Assembly (NCBI RefSeq): GCF_022825805.1
Contig: NZ_JAJDWC010000120.1
Location: 1-43,579, forward strand
DNA from: Phaeobacter sp.
Lineage (GTDB): Bacteria > Pseudomonadota > Alphaproteobacteria > Rhodobacterales > Rhodobacteraceae
Reading direction: 5' to 3'
Length of the DNA: 43,579 bases
The position numbers and the translations under genes are program-made. Positions 36,404-43,579 of the stretch are shown here, one piece after another. The notes below the pieces were generated by a model, which did not search any database, was not told the DNA's origin, and worked only from the letters and a program-made list of their open reading frames with translations. Positions within the stretch are counted from its first letter, which is position 1; each line of letters opens with the position of its first letter.

Positions 36404-37192
36404 TCAGCCTGCAGGCGCAGTATGGCCCTGCAGGCGGATGGTTTGTTCGGTCAGAACCGGGCCAAGCGGGGTTGGCACGGCAAGATACTCCGCCGCAGGG
36501 ATCTCGACCAAGCCGAACAGATGGAGGGTGTCGCGCTGCTCGGGTGAGAGGCCTTCGATGGCGGTTCGGATTGCAGCTCTCAATGGGGCGGGATCTTCGG
36601 ATTTTGCGATGATCAGCGGCAGGCCGGGTGTGGGTGGGGTCTCGGCGATGACAACCAGATCCGCGGCAAAGCCATCATGACGGCTCATGTGCAGCCAGCT
36701 GACGCAATCAAGGGCCGCGAAATCAGCCTGTCCGTCGGCCACAGCCTGGGCCGAGGCACGGTGGGCGCCAGTTTGCAGCAGGCTGCCCGGCAGCATGTTG
36801 TTGTCCCGCATAAGCGTGATCGGCGCGGCCCAGCCGGATTGCGACACGCCATCGTTATAGGCAAAGCGCTGACCGGCGAAGCGGCTGAGTGGATCCTGTG
36901 CGCGGTCGCGCTGTGCCACTATCACACTGTTGTAATACCCAGCCGGTTTGACCAACCCGTGGTCGAGCGTGCCGACCAATGTCACCTTGTCATAAAGACG
37001 CGTCCGGTAGGGCATCCCGCAGGTCTGTCCCAACAGCAAGGATGGCGCGGTCCATACCTGCCAGAGGTCGGCGTCACGTGTCAGCGCCTCGGGCGCATCG
37101 CTGCGATCAAGATGAGTTCTGATGCCTTGCCACAAGGCGTCCCAAGCCTCTGCCGTTTCCGGCCGGTCGTACATCGACAGGCTGGCGATCAT
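36404..37192 (-). CDS. PhnD-like substrate-binding-fold protein without signal peptide
   Basis: A 262-residue protein of the PhnD/SsuA-like periplasmic binding fold: ASLSMYDRPETAEAWDALWQ, LLLGQTCGMPYRTRLYDKV, GYYNSVIVAQRDR, FAYNDGVSQSGWAAPITLMR and GQADFAALDCVSWLHMSRH are typical. PhnD homologues carry phosphonates or phosphate-like ligands, but this one has no signal peptide and no transporter genes, so it may act in the cytosol as a sensor. It overlaps the TerB gene upstream by 4 bp (ATGA), implying coupled translation and a shared job. Confidence 0.82.
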   Translation of the reverse strand: MIASLSMYDRPETAEAWDALWQGIRTHLDRSDAPEALTRDADLWQVWTAPSLLLGQTCGMPYRTRLYDKVTLVGTLDHGLVKPAGYYNSVIVAQRDRAQDPLSRFAGQRFAYNDGVSQSGWAAPITLMRDNNMLPGSLLQTGAHRASAQAVADGQADFAALDCVSWLHMSRHDGFAADLVVIAETPPTPGLPLIIAKSEDPAPLRAAIRTAIEGLSPEQRDTLHLFGLVEIPAAEYLAVPTPLGPVLTEQTIRLQGHTAPAG

Positions 37193-37629
37193 TGCGCCTG
37201 TTCCGCGCGTTGCCGTGCCCGCGCACTGTCCACATCGCTGACACCCAACAGGTTGGCAGACAGGCGCAGCAGCGCATCCTCGGCGGCGTCGCGGTGACCA
37301 TCAGCCAGCACCACCTGCCACAGCGCTTCCACAACGCCCATGCGGTTGTCATAGGGCACCGCGTCTTTGATTGCGCGGGTAAATCGCACGGTGTCTGGGG
37401 CCTCCGCTTCGAGCGCTTCGGCCTGTTCGCGCAGCAGAATCGCACCGCCAATATCGAGCCCGTAGCGCGTGCGTATGATCCGGTCGATCCGGTCACGTTC
37501 GTCATCAGAGTAGTTGTGATCAGAGCGCGCGATCCGCACCAGCAGTGCAGATAGTGCAAGGCGGGCGTCTTCGTCACCCAGCGGTTCGGGCGCCGGTGCG
37601 AGCAATTTGTTCAGCAGATCCATAATCAT
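37189..37629 (-). CDS. TerB family (tellurite-resistance TerB-like) protein
   Basis: A 146-residue all-helical protein of the TerB family: ALLVRIARSDHNYSDDERDRIDRIIR (acidic, likely metal-binding) and VVEALWQVVLADGHRDAAED. It is paralogous to the neighbour at 37626. Its ATG at 37629 overlaps that neighbour's stop (ATGA), and its own stop overlaps the PhnD-like start. No terZABCDEF or tellurite genes are nearby, so tellurite resistance is not implied. Function unknown. Confidence 0.85.
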   Translation of the reverse strand: MIMDLLNKLLAPAPEPLGDEDARLALSALLVRIARSDHNYSDDERDRIDRIIRTRYGLDIGGAILLREQAEALEAEAPDTVRFTRAIKDAVPYDNRMGVVEALWQVVLADGHRDAAEDALLRLSANLLGVSDVDSARARQRAEQAQ

Positions 37630-38198
37630 GATTGGGGCTCACTTTCGTCGGAACTGTTTGCGGCAAGGGACGTCGCGGCGCCGAGGCGGGCCGGGTCGGT
37701 TTGGGACGCGCTTGTTGCGTCGGCTTGTGCATCACTCCGTGGGGCGGGCTGCGGATCTGTCACTTTGCTCTGCGCGCGCAGCCGGGCGGTGTCGCTGTCG
37801 GCTCTGGACAGGCCCATGGCTTTGCGCGCGTCTTCGACGATGCGCATTTCGCCGGGGTGCTCGCGCCCATCGGCCAGCACCACCTCCCACAGCGCATCAA
37901 GCGCGGCCAATCGCTCCTCCAGCCCCGTTGTTTCGCGGATCAGCTTGCCAAAGGTGTCGGTTTCCGGTGCCGCAACATGCAGTTTCTCACAGGCGGCACG
38001 CACCTTTGCGGCCTCGATCGCGTTGTGCTGATACATCCGCGCGAGGATCCGGTCGATCAGGCTGATCTCTTCCAGCTGATAGTCCCGATCCGACTGGGCC
38101 ACGCGCACCAGCAGGGCACCCAGTGCCAATTCGGCATCCGGATCGGGTGCGGTTGGGGTTTGCGGGGGTCGAAAGACCTGGAACAGTTTTTTCAGCAT
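37626..38198 (-). CDS. TerB family protein with extended tail
   Basis: A 190-residue protein: the TerB core (ELALGALLVRVAQSDRDYQ and ALDALWEVVLADGREHPGEM) matches the downstream paralogue residue for residue in several places. An extra 45-residue C-terminal tail rich in Ala, Ser, Asp and Gln looks disordered. First gene of the TerB-TerB-PhnD trio, all joined by ATGA overlaps. Likely arose by tandem duplication followed by divergence. Confidence 0.85.
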   Translation of the reverse strand: MLKKLFQVFRPPQTPTAPDPDAELALGALLVRVAQSDRDYQLEEISLIDRILARMYQHNAIEAAKVRAACEKLHVAAPETDTFGKLIRETTGLEERLAALDALWEVVLADGREHPGEMRIVEDARKAMGLSRADSDTARLRAQSKVTDPQPAPRSDAQADATSASQTDPARLGAATSLAANSSDESEPQS

Positions 38199-38240
38199 GA
38201 CAGTAGTCTATCCCTGGGCGGGCCTCAGGCCAAGCGAGGC

Positions 38241-38534
38241 TTAGCCATCATAACCTTCGACGATTTCCATATCTCCGGTCGAAACCGGATCGCGCAGGGC
38301 TTTGGCCTGTTGGTAGGCAACAGAGTCATAGCAGGCCTTGGCGGTGGCAAAATCCTTGAATTCGATCACCACGGTGCGGGCTCGTGTCTGGCCTTCGCGC
38401 ACCTCTTTGGGGCCGCCGCGGATGAGGAACCTGGCGCCGTATTCGGCAAAGGGAGCAGCATTTGCGGCGATGTAGTCTTTGTAGCGTTCCATGTCATCGA
38501 CATCGACATGTGCCACCCAATAACCTTTGGGCAT
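38241..38534 (-). CDS. DUF1330 family protein
   Basis: A 97-residue dimeric alpha-beta-barrel (DUF1330) protein: KGYWVAHVDVDDMERYKDYI, FAEYGARFLIRGGPKEVREG and VVIEFKDFATAKACYDSVAY are typical. Members are small cytosolic proteins of unknown function, sometimes linked to monooxygenase-like folds. It precedes the TerB operon by 42 bp on the same strand. Confidence 0.88.
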   Translation of the reverse strand: MPKGYWVAHVDVDDMERYKDYIAANAAPFAEYGARFLIRGGPKEVREGQTRARTVVIEFKDFATAKACYDSVAYQQAKALRDPVSTGDMEIVEGYDG

Positions 38535-38710
38535 GGGGCTCCTCCTGATGTTGCATCGCGGTTGCCCACAGGCTGGTATAGAACTGCGGCAAAGGCAATG
38601 TCTCGTATGCGGGGATTTTCCCCGTATTCAGAAGATTTTATGTCGCAGACGCCGGTTCACTGCGGAGCGCGCGCCTCAGATGTGGGCGAACCATGTCAGG
38701 ACCGACCCGG

Positions 38711-38790
38711 AAAACAGGCCCGCCCAAAGAAAAACAGGCCCGCCGGAGGAAAACCAGGCCTGCCCGAAGTAGAACAGGCCCACCCGAGGG
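38711..38790. repeat. 20-bp tandem repeat, 4 copies, downstream of valS
   Basis: Units start at 38711, 38731, 38751 and 38771 with exact 20-bp spacing: AAAACAGGCCCGCC core, with degenerate last copies. On the minus strand each unit reads as a terminator right arm plus T-tract (GGGCCTGTTTT-like). Confidence 0.85.
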
Positions 38791-38799
38791 TGGACCTGT
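38774..38799 (-). terminator. Putative valS terminator
   Basis: Minus-strand hairpin ACAGGTCCACC-(loop)-GGTGGGCCTGT with one G-U pair, 39 bp after the valS stop. Its own U-tract is poor (TTCTACTTC), but repeated right-arm/T-tract copies follow. Confidence 0.6.
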
Positions 38800-38837
38800 G
38801 AGACAAAAGCTATCCGATGCGACGGCCTGCGGCTGGA

Positions 38838-41800
38838 TCAGCCGATTTCGGCCAACCGGGCCAGCGCCTCGGTTATGCGGGTCTCTTCTTCTTCCCGCGC
38901 CGCCAGGTTTTCCTGTGCTTCGGCGACCACATCTTCCGGTGCGGAGGCCACGAATTTCGGATTGTTCAGACGTCCGCGCAGACCGCCAAGTTCCTTGGCC
39001 AATTTGGCGAGGTTCTTTTCCTGGCGGGCCTTTTCGGCTGCCACGTCGATGATCTCTGCCAAGGGCAGGCCAAGGGTCGCGCCGGGAACGGGGATGGTGA
39101 TGCAGCCTTTTGGCATGGCGGCCACATCATCCAGGCTTTCGATCCGCGCCATACGCTTGATCAGGGCCTCGTTGCGGGCCCAGTATCCCCGTGCGTCTGC
39201 GTCCATTTCGGTGGTGACCATCGGCACAATCGCACCGGCGGGCACGTTCAGCTGTGCCCGTGCGGAGCGGGTGTTGTCGATCACGGCGATGACCCAGGCC
39301 ATTTCCGCTTCGGCCTCGGCATCGACCAGCTCGGCAGCCGTGTAGCTGGGCCATGTCGCGTGGACCAACATGTCCGCCGCGGTGCCAGAGGCATAGCCGC
39401 GCCCTTCGGTCACATTCCACAGCTCTTCGGTCACAAACGGCATGATGGGATGCATCATGATCAGCGCCTGATCCACCGCCCAGGCATAGGTCGTACGGGT
39501 TTCGTCCTGCGCGCTCTGATCGCCGCTTTCGCCATCTCGGCTTTGGAAGATCGGTTTGGTGAATTCGAGGTAACGGGCGCAGAAGGTGTTCCAGAAGAAA
39601 CCATAAAGCGCGCTGGCCGCATCATTGAAGCGGAACGATTCAAAGGCTGCGTCGACCTCTTCGCGCACCTTAGCGACCTCGCCGATGATCCAGCGGTTGA
39701 GGGGCAGGGTCGCCTTGGGTGGTTCTGCGCCGCGCTCGGCGGAGAAGGCATCAATCTGGCTATCGCCGTAAGAGGACGCCTGCCAGATCTTGGTGACGAA
39801 ATTCCGGTAGCCTTCGATCCGCTTCATGTCGAGCTTCAGCACACCACCCAGCGACGCCATCGCCGCATTGGTGAAGCGCAGCGCATCGGCGCCGTATTCA
39901 TCGATGATGTCCAGCGGGTCGATGACGTTGCCGGTGGATTTCGACATCTTCTTACCCTTGGCATCGCGCACGAGGCCGTGGAGGTAGACGGTGTCAAACG
40001 GAATGTCATCCACGACCGCCAGCTGCATCATCATCATGCGCGCAACCCAGAAGAACAGGATGTCCTGCCCGGTGATCAGCGTTGAGGTCGGGAAGTATTT
40101 CGAGGTTTCCTCAGTCCACTCAGGCCAGCCAAGCGTGCCGATGGGCCAGAGGCCGGAGGAGAACCAAGTGTCGAGGACATCGGGGTCGCGGGTTATTGTA
40201 ACTTCACGGATCTTCCCTGTTCCGTCGAAGCTGACAGAAGTTCCAGATGAAGCTAGATTGCGACCTTTCTCGGCCTGCATTGCGGAGATAGCATCTTCAG
40301 CAACGTCCTGAACATGTACTTTGATTTCGTACCCAAGTACTTGGTCGTAATATTCTTTTGCTTTTTGTCGAGCTTCTTCGGCGCTAGACGCGCAGAACTG
40401 TTGCTCGTTTGGCTGTCGGGCACGACCATCTTCGATGATGGGCCCGAACCAAACCGGAATCTGATGGCCCCACCAGAGCTGACGGGAAATACACCAGGGC
40501 TCGATGTTCTCCAGCCAATGATAATAGGTCTTCTCGCCGCTTTCCGGCATGATTTTCACCGTGCCGTCTTTCACAGCATCCAGCGCCGGGCCGACAACTT
40601 TTTCGGCGTCCACGAACCATTGGTCGGTCAGCATCGGTTCGATCACGACCTTGGATCGATCACCGAAGGGCTGCATGATCGGCTTGTTTTCGACCAACGG
40701 CGCGGTCTCGGAGATCTCGCTCTCGTTGCCGTCTTCGTCCGTCACCGTCTTGGTGATGGTCTGCATCACGGCCAGACCTTCATCAGTGATCTGCTGCACC
40801 ACCAGTTTACGTGCCTCGAAGCGGTCCAGACCGCGCAGATCGTCCGGCACCAGGTTGATGGCATCGACCTCGTTTTCAGTGAATTCCGCACCGTTGGCAT
40901 GGGCCTGCGCCTTGGCGGCCTCATCTGCGTAGGGAGCACCATTCTCACGCATTGTGCCATCTTTATCCATCAGGCGATACATGGGGATGCCGCCACGTTT
41001 GGCAACCTGATAGTCGTTGAAGTCATGGGCACCCGTGATCTTCACCGCACCAGAGCCGAAATTCATGTCTGGGTATTCGTCGGTGATGATCGGGATCAGG
41101 CGGCGGTGCTCTTTCGGACCAACGGGGATCTCGACCAGTTTGCCGACGATGGGGGCGTAGCGTTCATCATCAGGGTGCACGGCCACCGCGCCATCGCCTA
41201 GCATGGTCTCGGGCCGGGTGGTGGCGATGGAGATGTAATTGCGTTCTTCGGTCAGGGTGACGTTGCCGTCCTCATCTTTCTCGACATAGGTGTAGGTGGC
41301 GCCGCCGGCGAGCGGGTATTTGAAGTGCCACATGTGGCCCGCCACCTCGATGTTCTCCACCTCGAGATCGGAGATCGCGGTTTCAAAATGCGGGTCCCAG
41401 TTCACCAGACGTTTGCCGCGGTAGATCAGGCCTTTGTTGTACATCTCAACGAAGACTTTGATCACGGCGTCGTGGAAATTGGGGGAGTTTTCGTGGCCGG
41501 TGCGGGTATCCCCTGCAGCACCCGCCATGGTGAAGGCGGTGCGGTCAAAATCACAGGATGCGCCGAGGCGCTTCAACTGGTTGATGATGGTGCCACCGGA
41601 CTGCTCTTTCCACTCCCAGACTTTTTCGAGGAACTTTTCACGGCCCAGTTCAGCGCGGGAGGGCTGCTGGTTTTTCGCCAGTTCACGCTCCACCACCATC
41701 TGGGTCGCAATGCCTGCGTGGTCGGTGCCAGGCTGCCACAGGGTGTCGAAGCCTTGCATACGCTTCCAGCGGATCAGAATGTCCTGCAGCGTGTTGTTGA

Positions 41801-41972
41801 AGGCGTGGCCCATGTGCAGCACGCCGGTGACATTCGGCGGTGGGATCATGATGCAGTAGGTTGATGCATCAGGTTTGGCGTTTGCGCCTGCGCGGAAGCA
41901 GCCAGCCTCTTCCCAGGCTTTCGAAAGTCGTGCTTCGGCTTCGGCTGCGTTAAATGTCTTGTCCATCGCCAT
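38838..41972 (-). CDS. valS: Valyl-tRNA synthetase
   Basis: A 1044-residue class I synthetase that charges tRNA-Val and edits threonine. HIGH motif HMGH in [20 protein letters not shown]; editing-domain segment [41 protein letters not shown] in [15 protein letters not shown]-terminal coiled coil ([16 protein letters not shown]). ATG 41972 has AGGA about 8 bases before it. Residues near 523-595 (40190-40405) are unusually AT-rich in codon choice and form an insert between QIPVWFGP and TRDPDVLD, making the protein about 50-80 residues longer than typical. The gap to the Lrp gene is 241 bp, without features. Confidence 0.96.
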   Translation of the reverse strand: MAMDKTFNAAEAEARLSKAWEEAGCFRAGANAKPDASTYCIMIPPPNVTGVLHMGHAFNNTLQDILIRWKRMQGFDTLWQPGTDHAGIATQMVVERELAKNQQPSRAELGREKFLEKVWEWKEQSGGTIINQLKRLGASCDFDRTAFTMAGAAGDTRTGHENSPNFHDAVIKVFVEMYNKGLIYRGKRLVNWDPHFETAISDLEVENIEVAGHMWHFKYPLAGGATYTYVEKDEDGNVTLTEERNYISIATTRPETMLGDGAVAVHPDDERYAPIVGKLVEIPVGPKEHRRLIPIITDEYPDMNFGSGAVKITGAHDFNDYQVAKRGGIPMYRLMDKDGTMRENGAPYADEAAKAQAHANGAEFTENEVDAINLVPDDLRGLDRFEARKLVVQQITDEGLAVMQTITKTVTDEDGNESEISETAPLVENKPIMQPFGDRSKVVIEPMLTDQWFVDAEKVVGPALDAVKDGTVKIMPESGEKTYYHWLENIEPWCISRQLWWGHQIPVWFGPIIEDGRARQPNEQQFCASSAEEARQKAKEYYDQVLGYEIKVHVQDVAEDAISAMQAEKGRNLASSGTSVSFDGTGKIREVTITRDPDVLDTWFSSGLWPIGTLGWPEWTEETSKYFPTSTLITGQDILFFWVARMMMMQLAVVDDIPFDTVYLHGLVRDAKGKKMSKSTGNVIDPLDIIDEYGADALRFTNAAMASLGGVLKLDMKRIEGYRNFVTKIWQASSYGDSQIDAFSAERGAEPPKATLPLNRWIIGEVAKVREEVDAAFESFRFNDAASALYGFFWNTFCARYLEFTKPIFQSRDGESGDQSAQDETRTTYAWAVDQALIMMHPIMPFVTEELWNVTEGRGYASGTAADMLVHATWPSYTAAELVDAEAEAEMAWVIAVIDNTRSARAQLNVPAGAIVPMVTTEMDADARGYWARNEALIKRMARIESLDDVAAMPKGCITIPVPGATLGLPLAEIIDVAAEKARQEKNLAKLAKELGGLRGRLNNPKFVASAPEDVVAEAQENLAAREEEETRITEALARLAEIG

Positions 41973-42213
41973 CGAAATGTCCTGCCTGCATGTGCTGTGA
42001 TCGGCCTTTCCCATATCCAATAATATGTGAAAGGAAAAGGCCCCTTGGCGGCAACGGGGAGGTAGGCCAATAGGCGACATCACGGGGCGGCATCATGGGC
42101 CTGTGCGCTGGCGCTACCGGCTTTGCGAGCGTCCTATGAAACAACTCTAGGCTACGTGCGGTCGGCTGGGTTGGTCACGCGGACCAGTCGCTCGCTGACA
42201 GGCCAGTGGCCTG

Positions 42214-42651
42214 CTAGTGCCCTGCGCGGTCCAGTTTGGTTGCGAGATGGATCAGACTTTCGGAGGAGCGCACGCCGCGGGCTTCGCCGATGCGGTCAAT
42301 CGTTTCGTCCAATTCGCTGGTGGTGTGCGCGACGACCTGCGCCAGCAGATCAAACCGTCCGGATGTGGTGTGGACAATTTCGACCCCAGGCAGGCTGCGC
42401 AACCGGGCCAGAACCTCCGGTCCGCTGCGCGGTTCGATCGAGATCAGCACCGTCGCCTGCAAGGGCGGGCGCGCGGTTTGCGATGTGCGCAGGGTATAGC
42501 CGGTGATCACCCCGGTGGTTTCCAGCTTTTCCAATCGCGCCTGCACCGTGGTGCGCGCGAGCCCGAGACGGCGGGCCAGATCCGCAACAGGTCTGCGGGC
42601 GTTTTCCCGCAACAGCGCGATCAATTGCTGGTCGATTTCGTCGTTCTGCAT
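42214..42651 (-). CDS. Lrp/AsnC family transcriptional regulator
   Basis: A 145-residue regulator: N-terminal HTH (DEIDQQLIALLRENARRPVA, then LARRLGLARTTVQARLEKLE and the GVITGYTL turn) and a C-terminal RAM ligand-binding domain (EVLARLRSLPGVEIVHTTSG, then RFDLLAQVVAHTTSEL). It usually senses an amino acid. It is divergent from the decarboxylase gene with a 111-bp shared region, so it probably controls that gene in response to ornithine, lysine or a related amino acid; this is inference. Confidence 0.9.
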   Translation of the reverse strand: MQNDEIDQQLIALLRENARRPVADLARRLGLARTTVQARLEKLETTGVITGYTLRTSQTARPPLQATVLISIEPRSGPEVLARLRSLPGVEIVHTTSGRFDLLAQVVAHTTSELDETIDRIGEARGVRSSESLIHLATKLDRAGH

Positions 42652-42762
42652 AGCCTGCCTGCGAATTGCCGTTTGTTTTCGTCACTATAATCATTCTGAC
42701 GAGCGATATCGACGGGAAACTGGCGGAAACTGAGAAAAACTTGGTTTATGAGGTTTGTCGTG

Positions 42763-43448
42763 ATGCAGCAGATACCGCCGCTTTGGTTGTCGCCTGAAAC
42801 TCATCTGGCGCGTAGCCAGCCGGATCATCCAATCCTGTATTTTTCGCCGCGTGTTTTGCACGAGGTGGCCAACCGGTTCCAGACCGGATTTCCCGGTTTG
42901 GTGACATACGCGGTGAAGGCCAACCCCCATCCGGCGGTACTGTCGAATTTGGTGGCGGCGGGTGTCACGGCCTTTGATGTGGCTTCGCCTGCGGAAATGG
43001 CCGCAGTGCGCGCCGCCAGCCCGGATGCGGTGATGCACTACAACAATCCGGTCAGGTCCGATGCGGAAATCGCCGAGGGCATTGCCCATGGTGTCGCCAG
43101 TTGGTCGGTTGATGATGCCAGCGAATTGGCGAAATTGGCCGATGTCCCGAAAACCTGCGAAATTGCGGTGCGCTTTGCCCTGCCAGTGAGCGGCGCCGCA
43201 TATGATTTTGGCAGTAAATTCGGCGCGGAACCCGCAGCGGCGGTGGGGCTGTTGCAACAGGTTGCGGCAGGGGGCTGGCAGCCGTCATTGTGTTTTCATC
43301 CCGGCACCCAATGCGAAGACGAAAGCGCCTGGGTCGAATACATCGATGCCGCGCGCCAGATCGTGGCGCAGGCGGGCGTGCCCATCGCGCGGCTGAATGT
43401 TGGCGGTGGCTTTGCGGCGAACCGGGATGGCGCAGCACCGGACCTAGA
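42763..43448 (+). pseudogene. Type III PLP-dependent ornithine/lysine decarboxylase, truncated by IS481-family insertion
   Basis: The 5' part of an alanine-racemase-fold decarboxylase (ODC type, normally about 380-400 residues). Lys52 in VTYAVKANPHPAVL binds PLP; FDVASPAEMAAVRAASPDAV, FALPVSGAAYDFGSKFGA, CFHPGTQCE and LNVGGGFAANRDGAAPD follow. About 228 native residues, then the reading frame enters the IS element at 43449 and stops at 43464. The C-terminal half with the catalytic Cys/Asp of the dimer partner is lost or lies past the IS. ATG 42763 has GAGG nine bases before it; an in-frame ATG at 42748 lacks one. Such enzymes make putrescine or cadaverine. Confidence 0.88.
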
Positions 43449-43578
43449 TGTGGAGCCTCAATAGGTTGTTCCGATTTAATCGTAACCGGCTGATTGGTGG
43501 TTTTGATTTTAGGGCCGCGTGTGGTCTGTGCCAATTGTAGAGATGTGTCCAGACGGGCAGATCGGCGGCGCGCTCGTC
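43444..43578 (-). CDS. IS481-family transposase, C-terminal part (partial)
   Basis: The C-terminal 44 residues of a DDE (rve) transposase: LPVWTHLYNWHRPHAALKSK, then PPISRLRLNRNNLLRLH. YNWHRPH and PPISRL are typical of IS481/IS3-group integrases. The TAG stop (43444-43446) is in the CTAG target beside the IS end, as known for some IS481 elements. The rest lies beyond the window. Confidence 0.88.
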   Translation of the reverse strand, partial: DERAADLPVWTHLYNWHRPHAALKSKPPISRLRLNRNNLLRLHI

Positions 43579-43579
43579 T
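43449..43579. mobile_element. IS481-family insertion sequence, one end only
   Basis: Starts with TGTGGAGCCTCAATAGGTTG, which matches from memory the terminal inverted repeat of IS481 (TGTG...TCAATAGGTTGT). It is preceded by CCTAGA at 43443-43448, fitting the known NCTAGN target of IS481. The element runs off the right edge, so its other end and target duplication are not visible. Confidence 0.85.

Larger units (their letters stand above)
38535..38837. other. Gap between DUF1330 gene and valS
   Basis: About 303 bp, containing the valS 3' region with a hairpin (38774-38799) and the 20-bp tandem array. No gene recognised. Confidence 0.6.

Noticed and set aside
37189..38198. TerB genes as a tellurite-resistance cluster
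   Set aside because: No terC, terD, terZ or tehB partners; TerB domains occur widely outside tellurite resistance.
38711..38790. 20-bp repeats as a CRISPR array
   Set aside because: Units are contiguous with no spacers, and no cas genes are in the window.

Overview
The window looks like chromosomal DNA of a marine alphaproteobacterium of the Rhodobacterales (Roseobacter group). GC is about 60%, the recognisable proteins are of alphaproteobacterial type, and several neighbourhoods are typical of that group: DUF177-rpmF-plsX-fabH-ihfA-merR with bamE divergent, and tyrS divergent from anmK. No tRNA, rRNA, CRISPR array or phage was seen. The only mobile element is an IS481-family insertion sequence cut off by the right edge.

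Layout. 0.1-4.9 kb: a minus-strand phospholipid/fatty-acid and ribosomal operon (DUF177, L32, PlsX, FabH, IHF-alpha, MerR), with the outer-membrane lipoprotein gene bamE divergent. 5-11.2 kb: an M15-like hypothetical, an OlsB-like ornithine-lipid acyltransferase, an ABC-F ATPase, a short-chain dehydrogenase with tandem operator-like palindromes, a FemAB/GNAT-like protein and a possible 45-residue membrane protein. 11.4-19.5 kb: tyrS, anmK, a DUF985 cupin, the protein AMPylase gene selO, a DMT transporter, an RhlE-type helicase and a Fur/Mur regulator. 19.5-26.1 kb: an FAD amine/amino-acid oxidase, a second DMT exporter, enolase, a MEKHLA protein, a GNAT, GrpB and a nucleoside hydrolase.

26.2-36.2 kb is a minus-strand catabolic/uptake region. 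It encodes a polar-amino-acid-type ABC transporter (ATPase, binding protein, two permeases), two glutamine-synthetase-like ligases, a class I glutamine amidotransferase, a PuuB-like FAD oxidase and a DegT-type aminotransferase. The enzyme set matches the gamma-glutamylation route of polyamine (putrescine) breakdown, but the transporter is of the HisJ/HisMPQ type rather than PotABCD. 36.4-38.5 kb holds a tightly overlapping trio, a cytosolic PhnD-like binding protein and two TerB paralogues, followed by a DUF1330 protein. 38.8-43.6 kb holds valS, an Lrp/AsnC regulator and a divergent ornithine/lysine-type decarboxylase gene that is broken by the IS481-family element at a CTAG target.

Most notable: the IS481 disruption of the decarboxylase gene beside an Lrp regulator; a permease whose conserved N-terminus can only be translated from an AUC codon behind a good Shine-Dalgarno; an AT-richer mosaic segment inside valS; a TerB-TerB-PhnD module; and a recurring pattern of short unrelated tandem repeats (12-20 bp units) sitting at or just after stop codons at about eight places. 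All functional calls rest on reading motifs by eye; no database search was run.
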